Part shown: positions 1 to 8,745 of the stretch, in pieces
Layout of the letters: each line of letters begins with the position of its first letter
Position numbering within the stretch: position 1 is the first letter of the stretch
From: Colwellia_A sp047621305
GTDB taxonomy: Bacteria > Pseudomonadota > Gammaproteobacteria > Enterobacterales > Alteromonadaceae
Length of the DNA: 64,000 nt
Assembly: GCA_047621305.1 (NCBI GenBank)
Contig: JBLHNB010000012.1
Location: 1 to 64,000, forward strand
Direction: 5' to 3'
Notes under the pieces: model-generated
Seen by the model: only the letters and a program-made list of their open reading frames with translations
Told to the model about the DNA's origin: nothing
Database searches by the model: none
Position numbers and translations under genes: made by a program

Positions 1-499
1 AAGATCTGGGATCCGCGTCAAGTATTTTTTTCATAATATTATTAGTAGTTTGATTTATAAGGAATTATTTAATGCTGATTTAAGTGCGGAATGACAGTTT
101 TATAGACGATCTGCTGGATGGTTAACTACAGACATTAATTGAATAGTTTAAAAGCAACAAGATGATTCAATAGTAATAGCCTAACTTCACCACTATGACT
201 ATACCCGTGGTCATTGAAGATGCGTGATTTTGAGCATGGCTAAAAATTTTAGCTACAAGATGTATGATTGAGTCATAGCGGGCTATTAAGATTGAATGCA
301 ACGCAGTAGATGAGGTTTTTAGACTGATCAAAACCTGCATCTTCAATGAGTACGGGTATATACATAATATTCTCATAGTGAGTAAGAATAATAGACAAAA
401 AACTGTTTTCTTAATTTATTGCTTAAGTTAGCACTTAATATTAATTAAAGTCAGCAGTTTTTTATCCTTGTAAATTAGCTGTTATGTGCAGATGACGAC
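1..499. other. Gene-free left edge
   Basis: I see no credible coding region in the first 499 bases. The stretch is AT-rich and contains the MITE-like element at 200-360, described separately. Short open frames inside that element exist only because the repeat happens to be open, since the second copy near 27 kb carries the same frame. The bases before and after the element show no recognisable promoter, RNA gene or terminator. Confidence 0.6.
200..360. repeat. MITE-like inverted-repeat element, copy 1
   Basis: A 161-bp element with 24-bp terminal inverted repeats that match at 22 of 24 positions; the ends read tatacccgt and acgggtata. A second copy of identical length lies at 26945-27105 and differs at 6 positions (about 96% identity). 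The interior has short palindromes (around gctaaaaattttagc and a boundary-conserved ctatta segment). It carries no transposase, so it is best read as a non-autonomous miniature transposable element moved by an enzyme encoded elsewhere. A target-site duplication is not obvious beyond a possible TA. Confidence 0.8.
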
Positions 500-646
500 C
501 TATGTATCGTCGTTTTCAGATATTGGTTGAACGTCCTGCGGCTGAGTATCGTCTACAGCTGTTTTTTTCAACCGTTTCTCTTCCTTCTTTTTCTTTTTTG
601 CTATTTCTTTCTGGCGCTTTTCGAAACTGTAATTTTGCTTAGCCAC
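500..646 (-). CDS. Small Lys-rich conserved hypothetical protein (48 aa)
   Basis: A 48-residue open frame read from a GTG start, beginning VAKQNYSFEKRQKEIAKKKK and continuing with a Lys/Glu-rich stretch and an acidic tail ending ENDDT. A GAGG-type ribosome-binding site lies about 9 bases upstream, which supports the start. From memory, short proteins opening with the same KQNYSFEKRQKE motif and a run of lysines recur across gammaproteobacteria as uncharacterised proteins. The function is unknown; the charge suggests nucleic-acid or ribosome contact, but that is a guess. The gene stands alone on the minus strand downstream of mntP. Confidence 0.72.
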   Translation of the reverse strand: MAKQNYSFEKRQKEIAKKKKKEEKRLKKTAVDDTQPQDVQPISENDDT

Positions 647-895
647 TAGTATTGTCCTCTACATAACTTCAAGATTAGAGCATTTAGAATACGGCATTTC
701 CGAAACGATTGCTCTCTTCGTCGCATCGAAAGTGTCGATTATCGTGATAGGGTACAAAAAACCACCGAATATTCAACGTTCTGCTAGCATAATGCTTGTA
801 ATAGATTAAATCTAGTTGGGTTTGGATTAGGTGCGAGGTCATTTTTTAATACTAAAAGCACTAAGTACATTAGAGTGAACGGTGGTTGACACAAC

Positions 896-1435
896 CTACC
901 CTAATAATATTTTCATACCAATTAAAATCAAAGTAACACCACCCAAAAATTCAGCTTTGCTTTCCAACCATGTCCCACTTTTAGAGCCAATTAAAACGCC
1001 TAACCAACTAAAGAAAAAAGTGATACTACCAATGATAAAACAAGCAACAAATGGATTTACCTCTAAAATAGTAAAGGTGAAACCAGCCGCCATAGCGTCT
1101 ATACTTGTCGCTATGGCAAGTATTAACATCACCCGATGAGTTACTTTAACAATATCTTCTTCTATGCCCTCAACAAAGGACTCGTAAATCATTTTAATGC
1201 CGACAAGTACCAGTAATAAAAATGCGACCCATGTTGCATAAGACTCAATCCAACCTAAAACACCTATCCCCCCAAGATAACCGATTAACGGCATGACTCC
1301 TTGGAATAGCCCAAAATATACAGCTGACATTAACGCCAAAGGTATGATTTTGCTATGGTGCTTTGCACCTAAGCCAATGGATACAGCAAAAGCATCCATA
1401 CTTAATGCTACAGCTAAAATGAATACTTCTATCAT
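896..1435 (-). CDS. mntP: Manganese efflux pump MntP
   Basis: A 179-residue integral membrane protein of the MntP (DUF204) family, which exports Mn2+ from the cytoplasm and protects against manganese excess. Two internally related halves are visible, each with the family's acidic signature: SMDAFAVSIGLG near residue 12 and ATSIDAMAAGFTF near residue 109. About six hydrophobic segments are spread along the chain and the length fits the family. In enterobacteria the gene is controlled by MntR and a yybP-ykoY riboswitch; I looked at the 170 bases upstream and could not recognise that RNA. The gene is flanked by the small Lys-rich gene and a VOC remnant and is probably monocistronic. Confidence 0.93.
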   Translation of the reverse strand: MIEVFILAVALSMDAFAVSIGLGAKHHSKIIPLALMSAVYFGLFQGVMPLIGYLGGIGVLGWIESYATWVAFLLLVLVGIKMIYESFVEGIEEDIVKVTHRVMLILAIATSIDAMAAGFTFTILEVNPFVACFIIGSITFFFSWLGVLIGSKSGTWLESKAEFLGGVTLILIGMKILLG

Positions 1436-1595
1436 TAAATAACTCGACTACTAAATTTGAAAAAATAGACAAATACCCACAAGCCTATAATAGAGCAGCA
1501 ACTACTAGTAGAACAATAATGTATTATCCTAATACCTGCACCCTACTAAACTGCTTTGGAAACGGTTTAATTAGTATTGGTTAACATGGCCCATT

Positions 1596-1709
1596 TCATT
1601 GCCCCCTAGGTGGCTGCCATAATTCAACCTTATTTCCTTCAGGATCAATAACCCAAGTAAACTTGCCGTATGCTGAGTCATCTATTTTATCTAAATTAAA
1701 GATGATTTC
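1596..1709 (-). pseudogene. C-terminal remnant of a VOC/glyoxalase-fold protein
   Basis: Read on the minus strand this short open stretch gives a C-terminal tail containing DDSAYGKFTWVIDPEGN followed by KVELWQPPRGQ and a stop. That is the typical ending of vicinal-oxygen-chelate (glyoxalase/bleomycin-resistance) proteins, where the Glu of VELW is a metal ligand. An in-frame TAA stands immediately upstream of the preserved part and no start codon or N-terminal half is present, so this is a truncated, dead gene of about 37 codons. The family call rests on the short WVIDPEGNKVELWQPP pattern only. Confidence 0.7.
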
Positions 1710-1733
1710 TTACATCGTTCAAGTCGTAAATTA

Positions 1734-1770
1734 AAAAGCTCAAACGGTTTTAACCATTTGAGCTTTCTTT
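1734..1770 (-). terminator. Rho-independent terminator after the amidohydrolase gene
   Basis: On the minus strand an AAGCTCAAA arm pairs with TTTGAGCTT around a GGTTaaaaCC inner hairpin and runs into a short T tract. It lies just beyond the stop codon of the beta-propeller/amidohydrolase gene. The plus-strand side is also T-rich, so it may work in both directions. Confidence 0.75.
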
Positions 1771-1805
1771 AGCTTTAACGAGTAAATTCTAGTTAGATAA
1801 CCACT

Positions 1806-4800
1806 TTATTTTTCAAAATAAAACTTTTCACGTTTATTATCGTAATTACCTACTTCGTTCATGCTTTCTGCATTATACAAACGACCATTAATCATAGTGT
1901 AAATAACTTTATCTGATACACGAATATCTTGCGTTACATCGCCATCAATTACGATCATATCTGCAAGTTTACCTACTTTTAATGACCCGAGCTGTGTATC
2001 AAGCCCCAGTGTTTTTGCTGGCGAGATAGTTGCCGCTTTAATGGCTTGTAGTGGTGTCATGCCGCCTTGTGCCAGCATCCACATTTCCCAATGCATACCT
2101 AAACCTTCTCGTTGACCGTGCGCGCCAGCATTGACATTAATACCTAAGTCCTGCATTTCCTTGGCAACTTTGGCAATACTGATATGGTTATAGTGATGTT
2201 TTGGTGCTTTAATTCTACGCATTGATCTTGGGTTTAAAATATTACTCGGTACGTATTGACTTAAACGCGGATGGCGCCAAACATCTTCCACGTCATACCA
2301 ATAGTTTTCGCCCCAAATACCACCATAAGCTACGACCAGTGTCGGCGTATAAGCCATTTTAGATTGCGACCATAACTGTTTAACATCATCATATATTTTG
2401 GCTACCGGAATCGAATGTTCTAACGTAGTGTGTCCGTCAATTACCATGGTTAAATTGTGCTGTAACAATGAACCACCTTCAGGCACAACCATCATTTCAA
2501 GTTCACGCGCTGCTTGAATAATTTGTTGACGTTGATCACGGCGAGGTTGGTTATAACTTTTAACACTGAACGCTCCCGCAGATTTTTGACGTTCTAGATG
2601 AAATTTAGCATCTTCTAAACTATCAACATGCGCGGTATAACCTGCAGCCGTAGCACCGTATATAATTGTGCCTGTTGAGAATAATCGTGCTGCAACTATT
2701 TGTCCTGATTTTTGCATTTCACTGGCAGCAAAAAATGTTGAGGTATCGTTTGATGGGTCATGAATAGTAGTAACACCAAAAGTTAAGCCAGCATAGTTCT
2801 TCCAGTTTTGTTGTGGGATAATTTCATTGGTGCCTTGCGCGCCATGGGCATGGGCGTCAATCAAACCTGGCATTAATGTTTTCCCACTAATATCAACAAC
2901 GGCTGCATTTGCTGGAACAGGTGTACTAGCCTTTGTACCAAGAGCAATAATTTTATTACCCTCAATGATAACAACACCGTTATCGATAACTTGTTCACCT
3001 TCCATAGTAATGACTTTACCGCCAACAAAAGCCACAATGCCTGAGGGTTTATCGGCTTGCTTTTTAAAGCCTAAATAGGTTGTTTTAGGTGTGATTTCAT
3101 CTTCTCTTTCATCGTCACCCGCTTTACTAATGTCGGTTTTACTAATGTCGAATAAGTCAGTTAAGGGTGCTTGATATAAGTCTGCCCCTAAACTCCAATA
3201 AAGCTCATTGGATTGACCATTCCAGTTTATATTTTCGCCCGCTCGAGTCGATAACTTCTTAACAGGTAGATTGCTGGCTTTAGGACCGGTATCAATCACC
3301 TCTCCACGCTCTATAAAAGGGGTAACAAAGACTTTGAAGCGTTCAGTAAACGCTAAGAACTGCCCATTAGGTGAAACTTTAAATTCAGTCGTAAATTCAC
3401 CTTGATAAAGTGTCTTTTCGTTATGTCCATCGATACCAATACGAACTAAACTGGGTTTTTCACCGTCACGCAGTACATACACGGTGTCATTATCTTTACC
3501 AAAGTGTGGCGTTAAGCCGTCTTTAGTAATAAGTGTTGCTTCGCCTCCTTTAGCGCCAACCACATAAATCCCTGGGTTTAAGCCCCATTTAGGATCAGTG
3601 ATGTAACCGCCTTCAATTTTACGATAAACAACTTGTTTGCCGTTTGGAGAGAAACTTGGCTCTACATATTTGCCCATTTCTTTGGTGATCACTTTTCCTT
3701 TACCGCCACGCGAAGATACCACGCGAATCTCACCTAAGCTTTTATCGTTCCATGTGGCATAAACTACTTTTTTACCATCACGAGAAAAACTGGGGTTGAG
3801 CTCATAGTGATTTTTTTGTTTGGTTAAACGCTTCGCTTTGCCAGTAGGTAATTGACGGGTATAAACATAACCCATAGATTCAAAAACAACGCTCTTGCCG
3901 TCAGGTGAAACTTTAACGTCGCGCAACATTTTTACATCAAATTCGTCTTGGTCAACATTTTGTTGAAAACGTACCGTTGTTTGAATTTTCTTTTGGGTAT
4001 TAACGTGGAAAGAAATGTTTTTTACTTTTTTCGATTGAATATCTAGCTTGTTAATTTTACCGTTTGCCCAAAAAACTAAACCGGTATTATTAGGTGTCCA
4101 CGCCATCGTTGGATAAACACCATGTACCGCCCATGTTTCTTGCATATCTCGGTCAAGTGCATCATACACTTTGGTTTTTTCTCCACTAGTGAGATCATAA
4201 ATATACAAGCTGGTTTGAAAATCGTCACGGGCAATATACGCTAAGTGTTTGCCATCATGTGATGGTGTGGGCCTTATGGCACCACCCTCACCTTCAATCA
4301 GTGTGGTGATTTCACCACTTGCCAGTTCAAGACGTTTTATTTTATAAATACCTTTGACTGAATCCTTACTGTAATGAAAGGTTTTACCTGGCGTTGCGTC
4401 TTGTGAAAAATAAATGTATTTACCATCAGTTGAATAAGCAGGTTCACCTAGATCTTTTTGATCGTTAGGACGTTTGGTTAACTTCACCCCTTTACCACCG
4501 GTCTTATGGTACATCCAGACTTCACCCGCACCTAAAGAGCGTCCACTGGTAAAATGTTTACGGCCGACAATATAGTTACCGTCAGGTGACCAAGCTGGGC
4601 TATTTAACAGCCGAAAAGACTCTGAACTAACCGCTTTAGCGTTGCTACCATCAGCATTCATTATCCAAAGGTTATCACCGCCATCCTCATCAGAGGTAAA
4701 AGCAATATATTTACCATCGGGGCTAAAACGTGGTTGCATTTGCCACGCTATATCTGTCATTAACGGTTGTGCTTCGCCGCCTGAAATAGGCAAAATATAA

Positions 4801-5033
4801 ATATCACCTAATAAATCAAAAACGACTGTTTTACCATCAGGGCTTAAATCGATATTCATCCAGGTACCTTGGCGAACATCGATATTAGCGTTAGTGAATT
4901 TACCTTGTGGTGCATTCACTGACCATTTAGGTTTGTCTTCTTTTTCTGACTTTTCATCTGCTGCAAAGGCAACATGGCTACTAGCAAGTAATAGCAATGC
5001 ACAAGATTTTAATAGGGTAGCTAGAGAGGGCAT
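1806..5033 (-). CDS. Secreted TolB-like beta-propeller / amidohydrolase fusion
   Basis: A 1075-residue protein with a Sec signal peptide (hydrophobic segment LLKSCALLLLASSHVAFA, cleavage near residue 24). Residues about 55-620 carry repeated SPDG.K.(V/I).F motifs typical of WD40-like PD40 beta-propeller blades, as in TolB. Residues about 665-1070 form an amidohydrolase-superfamily metal hydrolase with the GLIDAHAHG metal-binding motif near residue 724, GVTTIHD following it, and further His residues (TTLEHSIP, NAGAHGQ). The end contains the usual LGSLKVGKLADMIVIDGD motif. The family is known in marine gammaproteobacteria and is assumed to cleave peptides or cyclic amides in the periplasm; the substrate is not known. 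It is monocistronic, with its own terminator downstream. Confidence 0.85.
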   Translation of the reverse strand: MPSLATLLKSCALLLLASSHVAFAADEKSEKEDKPKWSVNAPQGKFTNANIDVRQGTWMNIDLSPDGKTVVFDLLGDIYILPISGGEAQPLMTDIAWQMQPRFSPDGKYIAFTSDEDGGDNLWIMNADGSNAKAVSSESFRLLNSPAWSPDGNYIVGRKHFTSGRSLGAGEVWMYHKTGGKGVKLTKRPNDQKDLGEPAYSTDGKYIYFSQDATPGKTFHYSKDSVKGIYKIKRLELASGEITTLIEGEGGAIRPTPSHDGKHLAYIARDDFQTSLYIYDLTSGEKTKVYDALDRDMQETWAVHGVYPTMAWTPNNTGLVFWANGKINKLDIQSKKVKNISFHVNTQKKIQTTVRFQQNVDQDEFDVKMLRDVKVSPDGKSVVFESMGYVYTRQLPTGKAKRLTKQKNHYELNPSFSRDGKKVVYATWNDKSLGEIRVVSSRGGKGKVITKEMGKYVEPSFSPNGKQVVYRKIEGGYITDPKWGLNPGIYVVGAKGGEATLITKDGLTPHFGKDNDTVYVLRDGEKPSLVRIGIDGHNEKTLYQGEFTTEFKVSPNGQFLAFTERFKVFVTPFIERGEVIDTGPKASNLPVKKLSTRAGENINWNGQSNELYWSLGADLYQAPLTDLFDISKTDISKAGDDEREDEITPKTTYLGFKKQADKPSGIVAFVGGKVITMEGEQVIDNGVVIIEGNKIIALGTKASTPVPANAAVVDISGKTLMPGLIDAHAHGAQGTNEIIPQQNWKNYAGLTFGVTTIHDPSNDTSTFFAASEMQKSGQIVAARLFSTGTIIYGATAAGYTAHVDSLEDAKFHLERQKSAGAFSVKSYNQPRRDQRQQIIQAARELEMMVVPEGGSLLQHNLTMVIDGHTTLEHSIPVAKIYDDVKQLWSQSKMAYTPTLVVAYGGIWGENYWYDVEDVWRHPRLSQYVPSNILNPRSMRRIKAPKHHYNHISIAKVAKEMQDLGINVNAGAHGQREGLGMHWEMWMLAQGGMTPLQAIKAATISPAKTLGLDTQLGSLKVGKLADMIVIDGDVTQDIRVSDKVIYTMINGRLYNAESMNEVGNYDNKREKFYFEK

Positions 5034-5142
5034 AAACTATCACCGAGTTATTATCATTATTTTGAAAGCCATATTGAACTAAAACGACTTAAAAAACAAA
5101 ATATAAAGGCGAAAATAAAATCACTACTTAATAAAAGTACTA

Positions 5143-5769
5143 TCAATTATTGTTAGATTGATAGCCCCAACGTGGCATGATTTTTTGCTCTATACCTATA
5201 TGGTCAAGCATTCGACCGACCATAAAATCAATCAAATCGTTGATTGATTCTGGCTTATGATAAAACCCTGGGGCAGCAGGCATAATGGTAACGCCCATTT
5301 GTGAAAGCGTTAGCATATTTTGTAAATGAATGGTCGAAAAAGGTGTTTCTCTAGGCACTAAAATTAATTGACCACGCTCTTTGATCACTACATCAGCGGC
5401 ACGCTCTATTAAGTTATCACTCATACCTTGGCTAATAGCGGCAAGGGTTCCCGTAGAACAAGGACAAACAATCATTTTTTTTGGCGCTGCTGAACCTGAT
5501 GCGACTGGCGAGAACCATTGCTCTTTACCAAACACCGTTATTTGTTGAGGTTTGGCATTAAACTTTTGACTAAAAAATTCACTGGCCGCGTCAGGTGATG
5601 TCGGCAATTTCAAATCAACTTCCGTATCAAATACCACACGGGCTGCACTAGAGCACAGCACATATATTTGATAATTAGCTGCTACTAAACATTCCAGTAA
5701 CCTTAGCGCATAGGCTGAGCCTGAAGCTCCCGTTATCGCGAGGGTTATTTTTTCTTTAAATATAGTCAT
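5143..5769 (-). CDS. ubiX: Flavin prenyltransferase UbiX
   Basis: A 208-residue protein that attaches a dimethylallyl group to FMN to make the prenylated flavin cofactor of UbiD, used in decarboxylation during ubiquinone synthesis. The N-terminal TGASGSAYALRLLE loop binds the FMN phosphate. The CPCSTGTLAAI segment, the LILVPRETPFSTIHLQNM segment and the MPAAPGFY segment match the UbiX core, and the length is usual. In related bacteria ubiX often sits directly beside mpl; here the two are separated by a secreted protease gene. The start ATG at 5769 directly precedes the core, as in homologues. Confidence 0.95.
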   Translation of the reverse strand: MTIFKEKITLAITGASGSAYALRLLECLVAANYQIYVLCSSAARVVFDTEVDLKLPTSPDAASEFFSQKFNAKPQQITVFGKEQWFSPVASGSAAPKKMIVCPCSTGTLAAISQGMSDNLIERAADVVIKERGQLILVPRETPFSTIHLQNMLTLSQMGVTIMPAAPGFYHKPESINDLIDFMVGRMLDHIGIEQKIMPRWGYQSNNN

Positions 5770-5805
5770 TGTATATACTTTTCAAAGCTTATAATTGAAT
5801 TGTTA

Positions 5806-5844
5806 TTAAAAAAGAAGAGTTCATTTTGCATGAAAATGAACTCT
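5806..5844 (-). terminator. Rho-independent terminator after the metalloprotease gene
   Basis: A 12-bp perfect stem (AGAGTTCATTTT with its complement) around a 5-base loop. On the minus strand it is followed by TCTTTTTT. It lies just downstream of the protease stop codon and before ubiX, so the two genes are probably separate transcripts. Confidence 0.85.
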
Positions 5845-5876
5845 CGGCTTACTATCAAGTCTTTGAGGTTTTTCTT

Positions 5877-8426
5877 TTAATTACAGCTTCCTAGATGGCT
5901 CCATACTTGCCATTGCCCTGAGTGCTCAGTTGGCACTTGCCCGCGAGTCCACCAATTGGCTTGATATTTTTCACCATTGTAACTCACTTTTTCACCGTTT
6001 TGGTAAATACCATTGGCACTCCATACATTCAAATTATTACAACTGCTATTACCATCGGAGACTGACAGATTTTGCGATTGACTATGAGTTCTACCCTCGT
6101 TATCTGTCACCGTTAAACTTACCGAGTAGCTTCCTGACGAAACGTAATTGTGTACAGGGTGCTGCTCTTGTGACGAACTTCCATCACCAAAGCTCCATTG
6201 CCAACGGCTCACACTACCATCACTATCAGTACTTAAATCACTAAAGATTACGCTCAGTTTATTTGCTACGTATGAAAAATTGGCAACGGGGTCCACGCCA
6301 CCACTATCAACTTCATAACTTGCCGTCATAGACACATTTGCAAAATTACTGTACCCGTAGAGTAGCGCGTAATAATCACCGGCTTGCGTTGATGAAAACT
6401 GACATAACTCGTTATTGTTACTGTTGTCTGATTTACAATCATTGCTCTCTTTTGACGGGTGACTGCCGTAACTAACCACTAAATCTGCGTCACCGGTGCC
6501 ACCAGCACTGGTAAATGTAAGGTTTTTAGCTTGCTCTGGTACCGCAATACGGAAAAACAATTGCTGTTGTGCTTCACCACTTAAGCCGGTAATAGCGACA
6601 TTATTTGTTAAAACAATATCTTCAACGGGTACATTAATAGTAATAGTTTGCTCTGTTGTTGCAGCTTTATTTTTGTCATCAACAACAGTCAAACGCACCC
6701 GAAAATCGCCATTTGCTAAATAACTGTGGTTAACTTTATTACCACTTTTTGAACTGTTATCACCTAAGTCCCATTGGTAAGAAACAATGCTGCCATCAGG
6801 ATCATAAGAACTACTGCCATCAAATTCACAGTTTGCTTGTTGACACGTAGCGGTAAACTTGGCAATTGGCGCGATGTTATCGTCGCCATCAGCGCCTGAT
6901 ATACGCCCTGAAATAGTGTAGTAACCTAATGATGAATACTTTGAAAAACCATGATTAGGTGTTCCTTCTGCCCCGCCCATAATTTCCAAGGTATAACTTC
7001 CAGCAGATAAATCACGCTCAAAAGAAGCGGAACGATTAACGTCTTTATTTGACTGCGCAACAGTTGCACCTGTACTGTTTTTTATATACGCCTGAACATC
7101 AAGCATCGCGCCGCCAATATGTTCACTCCTATCGATAGTGAAATTAGCGTGACCACCCGATGCACCAATAGTAAAGGTAAAGCTATCGGTATCAGTATTA
7201 CGTGCGATTTGTCCGGTATTATTTTTAGCGCTGACATCGCCATTTGCAGCAACAACTAAAGGTTTTGAGCTTGGAATATCGTCACTTCTAAAAGGTATAT
7301 AACGTTGCATAATAGCAAAATCATCTTGTCGATTTGATGCGCCTGAGTATTCACCTTTGCTCCATTGATACAGGGCTTGTCCCCATGAATTTGCAAACCA
7401 GTAGTTACCCATTATTGGCATCCACTGAAAGTCAGCTATCCCTTGATGATATTCGCCACCAGGTGCACCGCCATCATGGAGTAAGTGTAATAAGTGACCA
7501 AATTCATGTGCCGCCGTCCGGCCTTGACCATAAGCGTCAGTTTCTTTATATAAGGTACAAAAAGTTGATGTGCCAAAAGCAAATGCACAAGATGAACGAC
7601 CGGTTTGACGATAAAGCGTACCACCACCACGTCGACTAGGCGTGGCGTTGTTATACACACTTTGATTGGTGGTAACATTGACATCGAACATTGACAAACT
7701 TGCTGCAACTATTTGCCACGTTGTCCAAACAAACTCTTTAGAAACATCATGAGGTATACCATTGCTCATAATATCAGCTGTATCTAAAAAGATAACATAA
7801 CTTGCCCCCGGTTTACTCTCAAGTTGTCCTACATGACTGCCGGGATATGGGTCTACTTGTTGAGCAGATACTATATCTGCATTGCGCGTTAAGTGCTTAT
7901 GCTCTTCAAAATCACATATAGGAAGTACATCAGTTACTGCAATTTGATCAACAACTAACTCACCGTTTACTGTTGTATACTCATAAGCAACATCTCGGTC
8001 TTTATAAATTATCCAGCCGTAAATGTTCTCGTCGTTGCCTTGCAGAATAAATTCAGAATTAGGAAATCCAACTGCATGGCCATTCATTGAAAGCGAGCCA
8101 TTGGCTTCTACCGATAAATTTTCGGTAACAACGTTAAGTTTGTTACCTAAATTATCACTGAGCTTCATTACCTCATTCGTTGACGTTGTTTGTGTATAGC
8201 TATTAGTACTTAGCTGCATAAATTTTTCTTTCGCAGCTGAGTCTAGCCCTATTTGCTGAAGAAAACTTGCCGGAGTACCAAGCTGCAACGCTGTTTTAGA
8301 TAAATTATCACTTTGGTTTTCAGCCGCAGTAATCGCGGTGCTTGTCAGTAAACATACTGAAAAACAAAGCCGGTTGGTATTTTTTATTAAATTTATAAAA
8401 AACAATCGAGTTATATTTTTATTCAT
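5877..8426 (-). CDS. Secreted zinc metalloprotease with PKD, PPC-like and CBM5/12 domains
   Basis: An 849-residue exported protein with a signal peptide over about residues 1-35. Near residue 305 is a zinc-protease motif HEFGHLLHLLHD, which fits the metzincin spacing HExxHxxxxxH but has His where metzincins usually have Gly; a possible Met-turn (MPIMGNY) follows. Then come a beta-rich pre-peptidase-like segment (about 405-505), a first PKD domain (FDGSSSYDPDGSIVSYQWDLGD), a second pre-peptidase-like segment (about 605-695), a second PKD domain (FSDLSTDSDGSVSRWQWSFGDG) and a C-terminal CBM5/12 chitin-binding-type domain with the NGEKYQANWWTRGQVP motif. It is likely an extracellular protease acting on protein-polysaccharide material such as chitin-bound protein. 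The exact peptidase family is uncertain. Confidence 0.85.
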   Translation of the reverse strand: MNKNITRLFFINLIKNTNRLCFSVCLLTSTAITAAENQSDNLSKTALQLGTPASFLQQIGLDSAAKEKFMQLSTNSYTQTTSTNEVMKLSDNLGNKLNVVTENLSVEANGSLSMNGHAVGFPNSEFILQGNDENIYGWIIYKDRDVAYEYTTVNGELVVDQIAVTDVLPICDFEEHKHLTRNADIVSAQQVDPYPGSHVGQLESKPGASYVIFLDTADIMSNGIPHDVSKEFVWTTWQIVAASLSMFDVNVTTNQSVYNNATPSRRGGGTLYRQTGRSSCAFAFGTSTFCTLYKETDAYGQGRTAAHEFGHLLHLLHDGGAPGGEYHQGIADFQWMPIMGNYWFANSWGQALYQWSKGEYSGASNRQDDFAIMQRYIPFRSDDIPSSKPLVVAANGDVSAKNNTGQIARNTDTDSFTFTIGASGGHANFTIDRSEHIGGAMLDVQAYIKNSTGATVAQSNKDVNRSASFERDLSAGSYTLEIMGGAEGTPNHGFSKYSSLGYYTISGRISGADGDDNIAPIAKFTATCQQANCEFDGSSSYDPDGSIVSYQWDLGDNSSKSGNKVNHSYLANGDFRVRLTVVDDKNKAATTEQTITINVPVEDIVLTNNVAITGLSGEAQQQLFFRIAVPEQAKNLTFTSAGGTGDADLVVSYGSHPSKESNDCKSDNSNNNELCQFSSTQAGDYYALLYGYSNFANVSMTASYEVDSGGVDPVANFSYVANKLSVIFSDLSTDSDGSVSRWQWSFGDGSSSQEQHPVHNYVSSGSYSVSLTVTDNEGRTHSQSQNLSVSDGNSSCNNLNVWSANGIYQNGEKVSYNGEKYQANWWTRGQVPTEHSGQWQVWSHLGSCN

Positions 8427-8576
8427 TGTAATTATCCCTTTTACTCATTATTTGATTTATGCCCAAATTTTTGATGTAGGATAGGTATTCAGTTCTGCAA
8501 CGTTCGACGACTCGACTTTAAATTCGACTTTTAATTCGGTATGAAAGAACTTAATTAAAGAACTTAATTTGAGCTA

Positions 8577-8607
8577 GTAAAAAACTGATTGAAAATCAGT
8601 TTTTTTG
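8577..8607 (-). terminator. Bidirectional-type terminator after mpl
   Basis: An AAAAACTGATT arm pairs with AATCAGTTTTT around a 3-base loop, with T tracts on both strands. It lies in the 319-base gap between mpl and the protease gene and most likely ends the mpl transcript. The remainder of the gap is AT-rich, contains the presumed protease promoter, and holds no other gene I can see. Confidence 0.8.
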
Positions 8608-8745
8608 CCAATTTACAGGTGAATATTTACACTACAAGAAATATGTATAGCGTATGAATTTAGAAAATGACTAGTTACTCACTAGAAAAACGGATAAAAA
8701 AACAATGGACAATCGACTAAATGTAACAAAATATTTACATTTTAT

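Noticed and set aside
167..376. Open frame of 69 codons on the minus strand over the repeat
   Set aside because: It lies inside the 161-bp repeat; the matching frame at 26888-27091 comes from the second copy. No ribosome-binding site and no family resemblance.
882..1139. Plus-strand open frame over mntP
   Set aside because: Antisense to a clearly coding membrane protein gene; no independent evidence.
1436..1595. Manganese riboswitch (yybP-ykoY) upstream of mntP
   Set aside because: I looked for the conserved core on the minus strand and could not find it.
7436..7708. Minus-strand shifted frame within the metalloprotease
   Set aside because: Overlaps the protease in another frame, with no motif; a shadow of real coding sequence.
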